A DNA stretch of 64,000 nucleotides. Origin: Microbacterium yannicii. GTDB lineage: Bacteria > Actinomycetota > Actinomycetes > Actinomycetales > Microbacteriaceae. Of the stretch, positions 8,301 to 18,554 are shown piece by piece. Position numbers and translations under genes: made by a program. How positions within the stretch are numbered: the first letter of the stretch is position 1; the number at the start of each line of letters is the position of its first letter. Below the pieces are notes generated by a model that saw nothing but the letters and a program-made list of their open reading frames with translations, did no database searches and was not told the DNA's origin. The DNA lies in assembly GCF_024055635.1 (NCBI RefSeq), contig NZ_JAMXMB010000001.1, positions 1 through 64,000 on the forward strand, given 5' to 3'.

Positions 8301-8963
8301 ACGAGCTACTCCCTGTCGTGGACCGGACTCGCGCCCGCGTCGCGCTATTACGGCGTCGTGCAGTACGGCGAGTCGGACGTGCGCACGGTGCTCACCGTCG
8401 ATGCGGGCCCAGCGGCCCCGGTCGCCACGTCCGGCCCCACCATCACCGGTGCGGCGAAGGTCGGCAAGACCCTTACGGCGAAACCCGGCACGTGGGACCC
8501 GACGGACGTCACGTTCGCCTACCAGTGGCTGCGAGACGGCGCGGCTATCGATGGCGCGACGGCGCGGACTTACAAGGTCGCGTCTGAGGACGCGGGCCGG
8601 GCGCTGTCGGTGCAGGTGACCGCGACGCAGGCCGGCAACATCAACGCCGGCGTCGCCGTGAGCGAGCCCGTGCAGGTCAAGGCGACATCCAAGACCAAGG
8701 TCACGGTCAGCCCACGCGTCGGCACGACGCCGCAAGACTTCACCATCACGGTGGTGGTCACGCCGTCCGCGGGGCCGGCCGCGAACGGACCGGTCAAGGT
8801 TCGAGTGAACGCGAAGTCGTACACGGGCACGCTCGTCGACGGCACGGCGACGATCGAGCTTCCCAAGCAGAAGCGCGGCGTGTACGTCGTGCTGGCGACC
8901 TATCCGGGCAGCGCCAACATCGAGGCCTCGGTCGGCGCGACGGTGTTCCTCGTGACCAAGTGA
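5388..8963 (+). CDS. Secreted S8 subtilisin-like serine protease, multidomain
   Basis: This is a large exported serine endoprotease of 1,191 residues. The start is the ATG at 5388, with GGAGG six bases upstream; it gives a clear signal peptide (basic n-region, hydrophobic core to about 25). An I9-type propeptide follows (about 45-150). The catalytic triad is Asp182 (VVDTG), His271 (DGHGSH) and Ser602 (SGTSMSSPH). A protease-associated (PA) insert lies about 430-540, between His and Ser. After the catalytic domain come an Fn3-like strand domain (about 700-800), a pre-peptidase-C-like region rich in Asp and Gly (about 810-960) and Ig-like repeats to the C-terminus. There is no sorting motif or C-terminal membrane anchor, so release from the cell is expected. 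It is monocistronic, with a strong hairpin after the stop. Confidence 0.93.
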   Translation: MGRSSVRAAAVVTLAALFAGTATASFGAVPQEVTTPIPVDLEAGRYIVLLEEAPAATYDGGEAGLAPTQPGEGEKLDASARDVQRYSDFLENRQADVAAEAGVTPDGNLTITLNAFTANLTAAQAQKLAGAKGVQSVVPDEIMHPDAVPSTEFLGLSGPGGVWEKVGGIEAAGAGTVVGVVDTGIAPENPAFAGEPLGTAPGSEPYLDGNTVVFAKADGNLFKSARVTGEEWTEDAYSTKLVGAKYFNAGAAANGFDFGPDYVSPRDADGHGSHTASTAAGNHDVAATVEGVDFGAISGVAPAAKVAAYKACYVGPDPLVTTDDICALSDLLSAINAAAADGVDVINYSIGGGAATTTLATEDIAFFNAASAGIFVAVSAGNDGPGASTADHASPWYTTVAASTVPTYEGTVEFGSVQAVGATVTVPFGETISGPSIYAGDAALAGVSVDEAKLCFLDRLDPAKVAGKVVVCDRGTNARIEKSQAVEEAGGTAMILVNVTPGSLDNDFHSVPTVHIQATYREQLLEYVRATPDAPVTLHGDNITAIETPTPVVAGFSSRGPMLADGSDVLKPDISAPGVAILAATQNAAGADPTFGFKSGTSMSSPHIAGLAALYLGERPNATPAEIKSAMMTTAYDTVNEDGSTNTDPFAQGAGHVDPTRFFEPGLVYDSGPTQWLQYLVGKGLYADDEVLPIDGSDLNLASIAIGSLSGPQTVTRSVRATTAGTYTAAAAVPGMDVIVEPASLTLAAGDTGTFTVSFTKTDAAPEQWTTGFLTWTGPTTARSPIAIYPVTADAPASVSGEGIAGSASVEITPGITGELPLNLSGLAPAVLQTEEIFGNGVDVPGHSGNETSGDEDGYSYYIVDVPEGAALARFDLDSSDDAGSDLDLVVYRVVGPTNLSYYQKWQSASGSADESVVLDDPTAGTYLVEAHLFATPNPMTWDLTTAVVGSGGEGSLTATPNPLPVTESTPTSYSLSWTGLAPASRYYGVVQYGESDVRTVLTVDAGPAAPVATSGPTITGAAKVGKTLTAKPGTWDPTDVTFAYQWLRDGAAIDGATARTYKVASEDAGRALSVQVTATQAGNINAGVAVSEPVQVKATSKTKVTVSPRVGTTPQDFTITVVVTPSAGPAANGPVKVRVNAKSYTGTLVDGTATIELPKQKRGVYVVLATYPGSANIEASVGATVFLVTK

Positions 8964-8973
8964 CGTGATCACC

Positions 8974-9011
8974 GACGAGGGCGCCCGATCCTCGGATCGG
9001 GCGCCCTCGTC
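8974..9011. terminator. Bidirectional hairpin terminator between subtilase and pirin
   Basis: A perfect 17-bp stem (8974-8990 with 8995-9011) and a CTCG loop lie 10 bp after the subtilase stop and 27 bp past the convergent pirin stop. No long T run follows, as is common in high-GC actinobacteria. Confidence 0.8.
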
Positions 9012-9038
9012 TGTGCGCATGGCGCGCATCCGCGTGCG

Positions 9039-10031
9039 CTACAGGCGGCGCCGGCGCCGGGTGAGTCGGACGGCGGGCATCGGAGGCGCCGGGATCCGCT
9101 CGTCGCCGTGGTCGACGACGCGGCCGAAGCGCTCGCCTCCGGACTCCCACGCCTCGCGAGCCTCCACGATCTCTTCGTGCGTGCGGCCGACGAAGTTCCA
9201 CCACATCACGACGTCGTCCTCGAACGGCTCGCCGCCGAGCAGGAATAGTGTCGCGCCGGTGCCGCTCGAGACGACCACATCGTCGCGTCGCGTGCCCAGG
9301 TAGAGCAGGTGCGCCGTGTCGACGGCGACCGTCTCCACGGCGTCGCCCTCACCGGTGACCTCGGCGTCGCCCGACACGACGATGAGAGCGTGCTCCCAGT
9401 CCGGGTTCAACGGCACGCGCACCGTGGAGCCGGGGGCGATGCGCAGCTCGGCGCCGACGATCGGCGTGTACACGGTCGCGGGCGAGGCCACGCCGCCGAG
9501 CTCGCCGAGCACCACGGTCGCCGCGCCGGCCGCGCCGGCCGTCGCGATCAGCTCCAGCTCGGGAAGCACCGCGTGCTGTTCGAAAGCGGGGGCGCCGTGT
9601 CGCCGGGCCTCGGGCAGGGCGACCCAGAGCTGCAGCGCGTCCAGTGGCGCAGCATCCTCTCCCAGCGAGTATTCGGAGTGCGAGATGCCCGCGCCGCTCG
9701 TCATGAGGTTGAGGGCGCCACGACGCACGACGACGTCGCTGCCGACGGAGTCACGGTGGCGCACCTCGCCCAGGTAGGGCCAGGTGACGGTCTGCAGGCC
9801 GATGTGAGGGTGGGGCTCGACGCGCATGCGCGTCTCCTGCGGACCGAAGCGGTCGAGGAAGCACCAGGCGCCGACGAGCGGCAGGTCCCGCTGCGGCAGC
9901 GAGCGGTGCACCGACATGGCGCGTACGCCACCGAGCGGTACCTCGCGCGTCTCGAGCAGCAGCGTGCGCGGTCCGGGGCAGTCGACCGCCGATTCGGTGG
10001 CGACGGCGTCGTCGGCGTCCAGTCTGGTCAT
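9039..10031 (-). CDS. Pirin family protein
   Basis: This is a bicupin of 330 residues. The N-terminal pirin domain has PHPHIGLQTVTW and later SGAGISHSEY, which supply the His/His/His/Glu metal ligands of the family. The C-terminal cupin domain covers about 190-300. Pirins are metal-binding cytoplasmic proteins, some with quercetinase activity, others linked to redox-dependent regulation; which applies here cannot be told. The ATG at 10031 was chosen over upstream in-frame codons because the pirin homology starts soon after it and the upstream part overlaps the GNAT gene. It lies 10 bp downstream of that GNAT gene and is probably in the same operon. Confidence 0.87.
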   Translation of the reverse strand: MTRLDADDAVATESAVDCPGPRTLLLETREVPLGGVRAMSVHRSLPQRDLPLVGAWCFLDRFGPQETRMRVEPHPHIGLQTVTWPYLGEVRHRDSVGSDVVVRRGALNLMTSGAGISHSEYSLGEDAAPLDALQLWVALPEARRHGAPAFEQHAVLPELELIATAGAAGAATVVLGELGGVASPATVYTPIVGAELRIAPGSTVRVPLNPDWEHALIVVSGDAEVTGEGDAVETVAVDTAHLLYLGTRRDDVVVSSGTGATLFLLGGEPFEDDVVMWWNFVGRTHEEIVEAREAWESGGERFGRVVDHGDERIPAPPMPAVRLTRRRRRL

Positions 10032-10041
10032 GCGGGGGTGC

Positions 10042-10362
10042 TCACTCGGGCTGCGGCTGGTCGGGCCACTCGACGGTGAGCCCGGGCACCTCGTGCTCCC
10101 GCAGATACTTCGCCACCACGGGGCAGTGGGGCACGACGGTCTCGCCGCGGGCCGCGGCATCCGTCATCGCCTCGCCCACGAGTGTCTGCGCGATGCCCCG
10201 CCCGCGGAAGGCGGGGTCGACTTCGGTGTGCGGAAAGTGCAGGCGTCCGCGCGCATCGATGCGGAACACGGTGAATCCCGCGAGCACGCCGTCGACGTGC
10301 ACCTCGTATCGGCGGTCTTCGTCGTTGCGGGTCACGATGGTCTGCGCAGTGGTATCGGTCAC
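10042..10362 (-). CDS. Small GNAT-like N-acetyltransferase (Acetyltransf_CG/YjdJ type)
   Basis: This is a 106-residue single-domain acetyltransferase of the short GNAT group. It shows the acetyl-CoA loop in the FRGRGIAQTLV segment, followed by a helix and the conserved CPVVAKYLREH near the C-terminus, which typifies this small family. The GTG at 10362 was chosen because GGAAGGA sits at good spacing, and because the upstream 24 residues of the longer frame are unlike the family. The substrate is unknown. It leads a two-gene unit with pirin. Confidence 0.8.
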   Translation of the reverse strand: MTDTTAQTIVTRNDEDRRYEVHVDGVLAGFTVFRIDARGRLHFPHTEVDPAFRGRGIAQTLVGEAMTDAAARGETVVPHCPVVAKYLREHEVPGLTVEWPDQPQPE

Positions 10363-10499
10363 AGGAATCCTTCCGTCGTCGCTCTCAACGTACGTCGCCC
10401 GCGCCGGATTCCGCCAGCGGGGGTGCACGCGCACCGCACCCTGGCGGCCCTCTAGCCCCGACGGTCCATCCCGCGGTCCGTCCTGGTGACGTGACCTGA

Positions 10500-10505
10500 C
10501 AGACT
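10500..10505 (+). promoter_or_regulatory. -10 box CAGACT before the helicase gene
   Basis: CAGACT is followed by six bases and then the GTG start. No Shine-Dalgarno is visible, so a leaderless transcript is likely. Confidence 0.45.
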
Positions 10506-10511
10506 CGGACG

Positions 10512-13070
10512 GTGACGCTCCTCGATACCATCGCGACCGCGGCGGCGGCGGCCGGGTCGGCCGCGCCCGATGCCGACGCGCTCTACGACGCGTTCGTCGA
10601 GTGGGCGGGCGACGAGGGCTTCGCCCTGTATCCGGCGCAGGACGAGGCGGTCATCGAGATCGTGTCGGGCTCGCACGTGATCCTGTCGACGCCGACAGGC
10701 ACCGGCAAGTCGCTGGTGGCCGTGGCCGCGCACGCCGCGTGCGTGGCGCGGGGCGGGCGCACCTACTACACGGCGCCGATCAAAGCGCTGGTGAGCGAGA
10801 AGTTCTTCGCACTCGTCGACATCTTCGGCGCCGCGAACGTCGGCATGGTCACCGGCGACTCGTCGGTCAACCCCGATGCGCCGATCGTCTGCTGCACCGC
10901 CGAGATCCTCGCGAACATCGCGCTCCGCCAGGGCGCGGGAGCCGACGTCGACCAGGTCGTGATGGACGAGTTCCACTACTACGGCGATCCGGATCGCGGG
11001 TGGGCCTGGCAGGTGCCGCTGCTGCTGCTGCCGCGCGCGCAGTTCGTGCTCATGTCGGCAACGCTGGGCGACGTCGCCGCGATCGCGGAGGACCTGGAGC
11101 GCCGCACGGGCCGCCCGGTGTCTCGGATCACCGGCGTCGACCGTCCGGTGCCGCTGCACTTCTCCTACGCCCGCACCCCCGTGCACGAGACCGTCGAGGA
11201 GCTGCTGCAGACCAACGAGGCGCCGGTGTACATCGTGCACTTCTCGCAGGCCGCCGCGATGGAGCGGGCGCAGGCGCTGTCGAGCATCCGGATCGTCTCC
11301 CGCGAGCAGCGGGACGCGATCGCCGAGGCCATCGGCGGGTTCCGCTTCACGACGGCGTTCGGCCGCATCCTGTCGCGGTACGTGCGGGCCGGCATCGGCG
11401 TGCACCACGCCGGCATGCTGCCGCGTTACCGCCGGCTCGTCGAGACGCTGGCGCAGCGGGGCCTCCTGCGCGTCATCTGCGGCACCGACACGCTCGGCGT
11501 CGGCATCAACGTGCCCATCCGCACGGTGATGATCACGGCGCTGTCGAAGTACGACGGCACGAGGATGCGGCAGCTGTCGGCGCGCGAGTTCCACCAGATC
11601 TCCGGACGCGCCGGCCGGGCCGGTTACGACACGTCGGGCACGGTCGTCGTGATGGCACCGGAGTGGGAGATCGAGAACGAGGCGGCGCTCCGCAAGGCCG
11701 GCGACGACGCCGCCAAGCGCAGGAAGATCGTGCGCAAGAAGGCGCCGACCGGGGTCGTGAACTGGGGCCTCGGATCGTTCGAGCGCCTCGTCGACGCCGA
11801 GCCCGAGCCGCTGGTGCCGCAGCTGTCGCTGACCGCCGCGATGCTCATCAACGTCATCGCCCGCGGCGGCGACGTGTTCGAGAACGTGCGGTCGCTGGTC
11901 TTCGACAACCACGAGCCGCGTGCCAGACGGTACGAGCTCGCACGCCGGGCGATCGCGATCTTCCGCACCCTGCTGACGGCGGGGGTGGTCGAGATCGACC
12001 GGAGCGGGGGTGTGGATGCCGCGGGCCGCGGCATCCGTGATCAGATCCGCCTCACGGTCGACCTGCAGCCGAACTTCGCCCTCAACCAGCCGCTCTCGCC
12101 GTTCGCGCTCGCCGCGATCGGCCTGCTGGACCCCGAGGACGCCCCCGGCGCGGCGGGGACGGGCCACTACGCGCTCGACGTGGTGAGCGTGATCGAGGCG
12201 ACGCTCGACGATCCGCGCCAGATCCTCTCTCAGCAGGAGTACCGGGCCCGCGGCGAGGCCGTGGCGGCGATGAAGCAGGACGGCATCGAGTACGACGAGC
12301 GCATGGCCCTGCTCGAAGAGGTCACGTACCCGAAGCCGCTCGAGGAGCTGCTGAACCAGGCGTACGAGGTGTTCGCGTCGAGCCAGCCGTGGATCCGCGA
12401 CTTCGAGCTGTCGCCCAAGTCCGTGGTGCGCGACATGTTCGAGCGGGCGCTGTCGTTCTCGGAGCTCATCTCGCTGTACCAGCTGTCGCGCAGCGAGGGG
12501 CTCGTGCTGCGGTACCTGTCGGACGCATACCGCGCGATCCGGCAGACGGTGCCGACCGAGGCGCAGACCGACGAGCTGCACGACATCGTCGCGTGGCTGG
12601 GTGAGGTCGTGCGGCAGGTCGACTCGAGCCTCGTCGACGAGTGGGAGGCCTTGGTCAACCCCGTCGCCGACCCCACGGCACCGGTCGTGCCGCCCGCCCC
12701 GCCGTCGGTGCTGACCAACCGGCGCGCGTTCGGCGTGCTGGTGCGCAACGAGCTGTTCCGCCGCGTGCAGCTGGCCGCCCTGCAGCGCGACGACGAGCTC
12801 ACCGAGCTCGATCCCGACGTCGACTGGCCCGCCGCGCTGGACGCCTACTTCGACGAGCACGACGAGATCCTCACCGGCGGGCCCGCGCGCTCGCCGCGAC
12901 TGGTGACGGTGGACGAGACGGATGCGGCCTCCGGTGTCTGGCGCGTCGAGCAGACGATCGACGATCCCGCCGGCCACCACGACTGGCGCATCCGCGGGGT
13001 CGTCGAGCTTGCTGCCTCGGTCGAGGCGGGGGCCGCCGTGGTGCGCATCACCGAGGTCGTCCGGCTCTGA
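10512..13070 (+). CDS. DEAD/DEAH-box (Ski2-like) RNA helicase with DUF3516
   Basis: This is an 852-residue superfamily 2 helicase of the actinobacterial type carrying a C-terminal DUF3516 region. Motif I is STPTGTGKS (about 58-66), motif II is DEFH starting at Asp152, motif III is MSATLGD, and motif VI is HQISGRAGRAGYD. The HHAGMLPRYRR segment typical of Ski2/Mtr4-like enzymes is present. The C-terminal half (about 430-850) is alpha-helical and contains the long conserved block with RDMFERALSFSELI. The role is probably RNA processing or decay; no partner gene is adjacent. It is convergent with the SDR gene downstream. Confidence 0.9.
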   Translation: MTLLDTIATAAAAAGSAAPDADALYDAFVEWAGDEGFALYPAQDEAVIEIVSGSHVILSTPTGTGKSLVAVAAHAACVARGGRTYYTAPIKALVSEKFFALVDIFGAANVGMVTGDSSVNPDAPIVCCTAEILANIALRQGAGADVDQVVMDEFHYYGDPDRGWAWQVPLLLLPRAQFVLMSATLGDVAAIAEDLERRTGRPVSRITGVDRPVPLHFSYARTPVHETVEELLQTNEAPVYIVHFSQAAAMERAQALSSIRIVSREQRDAIAEAIGGFRFTTAFGRILSRYVRAGIGVHHAGMLPRYRRLVETLAQRGLLRVICGTDTLGVGINVPIRTVMITALSKYDGTRMRQLSAREFHQISGRAGRAGYDTSGTVVVMAPEWEIENEAALRKAGDDAAKRRKIVRKKAPTGVVNWGLGSFERLVDAEPEPLVPQLSLTAAMLINVIARGGDVFENVRSLVFDNHEPRARRYELARRAIAIFRTLLTAGVVEIDRSGGVDAAGRGIRDQIRLTVDLQPNFALNQPLSPFALAAIGLLDPEDAPGAAGTGHYALDVVSVIEATLDDPRQILSQQEYRARGEAVAAMKQDGIEYDERMALLEEVTYPKPLEELLNQAYEVFASSQPWIRDFELSPKSVVRDMFERALSFSELISLYQLSRSEGLVLRYLSDAYRAIRQTVPTEAQTDELHDIVAWLGEVVRQVDSSLVDEWEALVNPVADPTAPVVPPAPPSVLTNRRAFGVLVRNELFRRVQLAALQRDDELTELDPDVDWPAALDAYFDEHDEILTGGPARSPRLVTVDETDAASGVWRVEQTIDDPAGHHDWRIRGVVELAASVEAGAAVVRITEVVRL

Positions 13071-13128
13071 GCCGCGCGGCGCCCGGTGGATGTCGCGCGG
13101 CCCGGCGCCGAGGCATCCGCTGCTCTTC

Positions 13129-13166
13129 CCTGCGAGCGCTGCGTGACGCGACGCCGCGCTCGCAGG
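13129..13166. terminator. Candidate hairpin between helicase and SDR genes
   Basis: CCTGCGAGCG (13129-13138) pairs with CGCTCGCAGG (13157-13166), an 18-nt loop between. It lies in the 149-bp gap between two convergent stops, the expected place for a bidirectional terminator. Confidence 0.5.
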
Positions 13167-13219
13167 AAACTGGCGCGGTCGAGCGGGCCGGCCGGCGGTG
13201 ACTGCGAGCCGGGGACAGG

Positions 13220-14095
13220 TCAGCCGAGGCCGAGACCGCCGTCGGTGGAGAGCACCTGGCCGACGACCCACGCGCCGTCCGGCGTCGCGAGCCATCCGAT
13301 GAGGCGCGCGGGATCGGCGGGTTCGCCGTAGCGGCCGAACGGAGTCGACTGCATCCACTCCTCGATCTGCGCCAGCGGCCGGTCGGTCGTCTCGGGATCG
13401 AGGTAGCCGGTGTTGACAGGACCCGGGTCGATCGTGTTGAGGATGATCCCGAGGTCGAGCAGCTCCGCCGCGACGGTCTTGGTGACGCCGGCGAGCGCCG
13501 CCTTGCTGGCGGCGTACGCGACCTCGCCCCGCATCGGACCGTGGATCTGGCCCGACGTCATCCAGAACACGCGCCCGACCGGTTCGGCGAAGGGGTCGCG
13601 ACGCTCGAAGCGCTCCCCGGGCTGCCGTGCAGGATTCGTCGCGTCTGCGTGCAGCGCAGCGAACTCGCGTGTGAGCAGCAGCGTCGAGCGGGCATTGGTC
13701 TGCCAGTGCGCGTCGAGCCGCTCGGCCGTCATATCGAGGATCGACCCGTCGTCGCCGGACAGCGCCTGGTTGCACACCAGGATGTCGAGGTGTCCGGTGA
13801 GCGCTCCGGCCGCTTCGATGAGCGGAGGAATGGATGCCGCCTCCCGCAGGTCGGCGGTCACGTCCCCGAGCTGCGCACCCGGCGCCAGCTCCGCACGCAG
13901 GCCCTCGCGCACCGCGTCGAGGTCGTCCGTGCCCCAGGGCTGGTCGGCGTCGTGGGCGGCGTAGTGGTGGATGAAGACGTCGGCGCCGAGACGCGCGAAC
14001 TCCGACGCGACGGCGTAGCCGATGCCGCGCCGGCGGGAGACGCCGGTGACGAGGGCGGTCTTGCCGCGCAGCGGCAGGGACGTGGACGAGAACAT
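13220..14095 (-). CDS. SDR family NAD(P)-dependent oxidoreductase
   Basis: This is a 291-residue short-chain dehydrogenase. The cofactor-binding loop is VTGVSRRRGIG (about 16-26), the adenine-binding NQALSG block replaces the usual NNAG, and the catalytic pair Tyr194/Lys198 sits in YAASK. The segment NTIDPGPVNTGYL is the usual post-catalytic PGxVxT motif. The C-terminal VGQVLSTDGGLGLG is typical of FabG-like reductases with broad alcohol/ketone substrates. A GAAAGG ribosome site lies before the ATG. The substrate is unknown, and no biosynthetic neighbours suggest one. Confidence 0.87.
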   Translation of the reverse strand: MFSSTSLPLRGKTALVTGVSRRRGIGYAVASEFARLGADVFIHHYAAHDADQPWGTDDLDAVREGLRAELAPGAQLGDVTADLREAASIPPLIEAAGALTGHLDILVCNQALSGDDGSILDMTAERLDAHWQTNARSTLLLTREFAALHADATNPARQPGERFERRDPFAEPVGRVFWMTSGQIHGPMRGEVAYAASKAALAGVTKTVAAELLDLGIILNTIDPGPVNTGYLDPETTDRPLAQIEEWMQSTPFGRYGEPADPARLIGWLATPDGAWVVGQVLSTDGGLGLG

Positions 14096-14214
14096 GCGAT
14101 GCCTTTCGAAGGACGCCGCGACGCGGCATCCGTATTCGGGAGATGGTGACGAAGGCGGCTCACTGGCATTGCATGACGAAGACGATAACGGATGCTGCGG
14201 GCCACGGCATCCGT

Positions 14215-14220
14215 CATGAT
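14215..14220 (+). promoter_or_regulatory. -10-like box CATGAT before the DUF1697 gene
   Basis: CATGAT is followed by six bases and then the ATG at 14227. There is no ribosome site, so a leaderless start is plausible. Confidence 0.35.
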
Positions 14221-14226
14221 GGCGTG

Positions 14227-14763
14227 ATGCCGACCTACGTGGCGTTCCTGCGCGCGATCAACCTGGGCGCGAACCGCAAGTTCGCGAAGGACGACATCCG
14301 GCGGGCCGTCGAGAGCGTCGGTTTCACGGACGTCGAGACGCACATCAACACCGGCAACGTGCGGTTCACCACGCCGATGCGCTCGCGGGCGAAGATCGAG
14401 AAGGCACTGGAGGATGCGTTCGCCGCGGACCGTGGGTTCGACGTTCCGACGATGGTGTTCACCGCGGCCGAAGTCGCCGAGATCGCTCGCGAGGCGGCGG
14501 CGCTCAGCGCCGATCGCACCGGGCTCGAACGGCACTACGTCTATCTGCTCAAGGAGGAGCTGCCGGTCGAGACGGTGGCCCGCGTGGAGGGGCTCGCGAC
14601 GTCGGCCGGCGGCATGGTGGTGCGAGGACGCGTCGCGCACGCCCTCCTCGGGCCCGGCTACCAGGCCGGCAACGTCGATCCGCTCGGTGCCGCGAGCCTG
14701 CTCGGCGTCGCGACGAGCAGGAACGTCACCGTCATCAACGCCATCGCCGCCAAGTGGTGCTGA
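14227..14763 (+). CDS. DUF1697 domain protein
   Basis: This 178-residue cytoplasmic protein is recognised by its N-terminal block YVAFLRAINLGANRK and by the later THINTGNVRF, both hallmarks of DUF1697. No biochemical function is established for the family. The ATG at 14227 is chosen because the conserved block begins two residues later; the longer upstream frame has no family resemblance and runs through the promoter. It is isolated from its neighbours, with the divergent SDR upstream and the 81-bp repeat downstream. Confidence 0.82.
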   Translation: MPTYVAFLRAINLGANRKFAKDDIRRAVESVGFTDVETHINTGNVRFTTPMRSRAKIEKALEDAFAADRGFDVPTMVFTAAEVAEIAREAAALSADRTGLERHYVYLLKEELPVETVARVEGLATSAGGMVVRGRVAHALLGPGYQAGNVDPLGAASLLGVATSRNVTVINAIAAKWC

Positions 14764-14823
14764 GCGCCGTGTGGTGCTGAGCGTCCTGCGGGGTTGAGCC
14801 CGCTCGCGGAGGCGGAGCGGCTT

Positions 14824-14904
14824 CCTCAGCTGAGGAAGCCTGCCGAGTTGAGGAGCTGCCAGTGGCGTGTCGCCCCGCATGCGAGCTCGTTGCCTCAATT
14901 GAGG
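14824..14904. repeat. 81-bp palindromic element, copy A
   Basis: It begins with CCTCAGCTGAGG (itself inside a 16-bp palindrome, 14822-14837) and ends with CCTCAATTGAGG. Between them are GCCGAG and GGCGTGTCGC, shared with the two copies at 24438-24625. All three copies are exactly 81 bp. Confidence 0.85.
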
Positions 14905-15019
14905 ACCGCCGGGTCGGGCCGTCTCACCGTCCGGCTCCTCCCCAGCGGCGCTGCGCAGCGGATGCGACCGCGTTCTTCGGCGGCACGCCGGCAGGGGGGA
15001 TCACGTCGGATGCCGCGGC

Positions 15020-15025
15020 TACGCT
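15020..15025 (+). promoter_or_regulatory. -10 box TACGCT before recQ
   Basis: TACGCT is followed by seven bases and then the GTG at 15033, with no ribosome site. This supports both a leaderless transcript and the choice of start. Confidence 0.5.
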
Positions 15026-15032
15026 GGGACGG

Positions 15033-17042
<2,010 letters not shown>

Positions 17043-17058
17043 GCCGACGGGTCTCGGC

Positions 17059-18390
17059 TCAGGCCGTCGGCAGCACGTCGTCGAGGTGGGCGGTGAGTTC
17101 GGCCGCGACATCCACCGCGTCGCGGTCGTACAGCCACTGGTACTGCAGGCCGTCCCACAACGCGACGAGCCAGACGGCCTCGCGCTCGGGGTCGCGGTGG
17201 GCGGGAAGGTCGCCGTCGGCCTGCGCCGCGTGGAACAGCGCCGCGAAGTGGTCGATCGTCTGGGTGTAGCGGTGCGCGAAGTACGCGTGCGCGGGGTGAT
17301 CTGCCGGCACGGCCTCGCAGGACAGCACGGCGTACACCTCGATGAGACCCGGCGCGTCCGTGGCGTTCTCGGCGGCGCCCCGGGGGAGAGCTCGCAGCTC
17401 GTCGGCCGCGCGGTTGCCGGGCACGAACGACGCGCGGTCCTGGATGCCGCGGTCACGCTCGGCGAGCACGGCACGCAGCAGCTGCTCCTTCGAGGCGTAG
17501 TGGTGCAGCAGCGTCGACTTCGACACCCCGACCCGCTCGGCGATATCGCGCAGGCTGGTGTCGCCGTACCCCTCCTCGGCGAACAGCGCCGTCGCGTCGG
17601 CGACGATTCGCGCCCGCCGTTCGCGCCCGACGCGGTATCCCGCGACATCCGCGCCCGTCTCGGGCCCGAGTGCCCACACGTCGCCGGAGAAGTCCGGCAG
17701 CGGAGGCACGGGGGCGGCGACCGGGCGCGGCGGCGCCTCCGACGGCTCGCGCCATCCCACCGGCAGGGCGAGCGTGCTCTCGTGCTGCTCGAGCATCCCC
17801 ACCAGGTCGACGCGATCGGGCAGGTACTGCTCGAGCACCTGCAGGCCGTCCCATGCCGCCGAGACGCGGATCGCCTCGCCCCGCGGATCACGGTCTGGAG
17901 CGACCGTGTCGTGCAGGATGCCCTCCTCCATCGCTGCCTCCGACACCTCGCGGAGATCGGCATAGCGCGCGCGCATGCGCTCGTGCGCGGGATGACGTCG
18001 GGTGGATGCCTCGCCGGTGAGCGCGGCGAACAGCGGGAGGTAGCCGGGGATCGTGGCATTGCGCTGGGCGAGGAGCGAGTAGGCGAGGGCGCCCGGGTCT
18101 TCCGAGGCGACCTGCTGGAGGAAGAGCGCCTGGTTCTCGGCCTCGAAGGACTCGACGACCGCGGCGAGCAGCTCGTCCTTCGTAGCGAAGTGCTTGAGGA
18201 GCCCGGGGTGGCTGATGCCTGCGGCCGTCGCGACGTCGCGCAGCGATGCGGTGCGATAGCCGCGCGCGACGAATGTCTCCCGTGCGGCGTCCACGATGCG
18301 GGTGCGGGTGAGCCGGGCGCGGTCCCCCCGGTTCGTGACCGCCCCACGCGGCTGCCGTGCGGCGCCCTCGGTCGCGGTCGTCGTCGGCAC
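17059..18390 (-). CDS. Tandem-fused double TetR-family transcriptional regulator
   Basis: Two complete TetR units lie in one chain of about 443 residues. Unit 1 has a helix-turn-helix in TASLRDVATAAGISHPGLLKHFATKDELL; unit 2 has TSLRDIAERVGVSKSTLLHHYASKEQLL about 210 residues later. Each HTH is followed by a helical ligand-binding region. Ordinary TetR proteins are about 200 residues and act as homodimers; this fusion could work as a pseudo-dimer. The GTG at 18390 has AGAGGA upstream; ATGs at 18414/18417 are alternatives. It is divergent from the MFS/GH3 pair, and two direct repeats in the shared promoter are candidate operators. It probably represses sugar uptake and hydrolysis genes; this is inferred from position. 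Confidence 0.87.
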   Translation of the reverse strand: MPTTTATEGAARQPRGAVTNRGDRARLTRTRIVDAARETFVARGYRTASLRDVATAAGISHPGLLKHFATKDELLAAVVESFEAENQALFLQQVASEDPGALAYSLLAQRNATIPGYLPLFAALTGEASTRRHPAHERMRARYADLREVSEAAMEEGILHDTVAPDRDPRGEAIRVSAAWDGLQVLEQYLPDRVDLVGMLEQHESTLALPVGWREPSEAPPRPVAAPVPPLPDFSGDVWALGPETGADVAGYRVGRERRARIVADATALFAEEGYGDTSLRDIAERVGVSKSTLLHHYASKEQLLRAVLAERDRGIQDRASFVPGNRAADELRALPRGAAENATDAPGLIEVYAVLSCEAVPADHPAHAYFAHRYTQTIDHFAALFHAAQADGDLPAHRDPEREAVWLVALWDGLQYQWLYDRDAVDVAAELTAHLDDVLPTA

Positions 18391-18431
18391 GCGGCATCCT
18401 CTCGTCTCGACCATCATAGCGAAGCGGGTTT

Positions 18432-18465
18432 CCAATCGGTCGGCTTTGAGTTACCAAACGGTCGG
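18432..18465. promoter_or_regulatory. Candidate TetR operator: two direct repeats 22 bp apart
   Basis: CCAATCGGTCGG (18432-18443) and CCAAACGGTCGG (18454-18465) differ at one base. Their 22-bp spacing is two helical turns, putting them on the same DNA face between the divergent TetR and MFS genes. Confidence 0.55.
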
Positions 18466-18554
18466 GTTTCGTGTATCGTCGTCCGCGAGCGTCGTGGCCG
18501 ACGCTTGCGGACGCCTGTATCCACGCGGCGTCCACCCGTGTGAAAGGACTCCCG

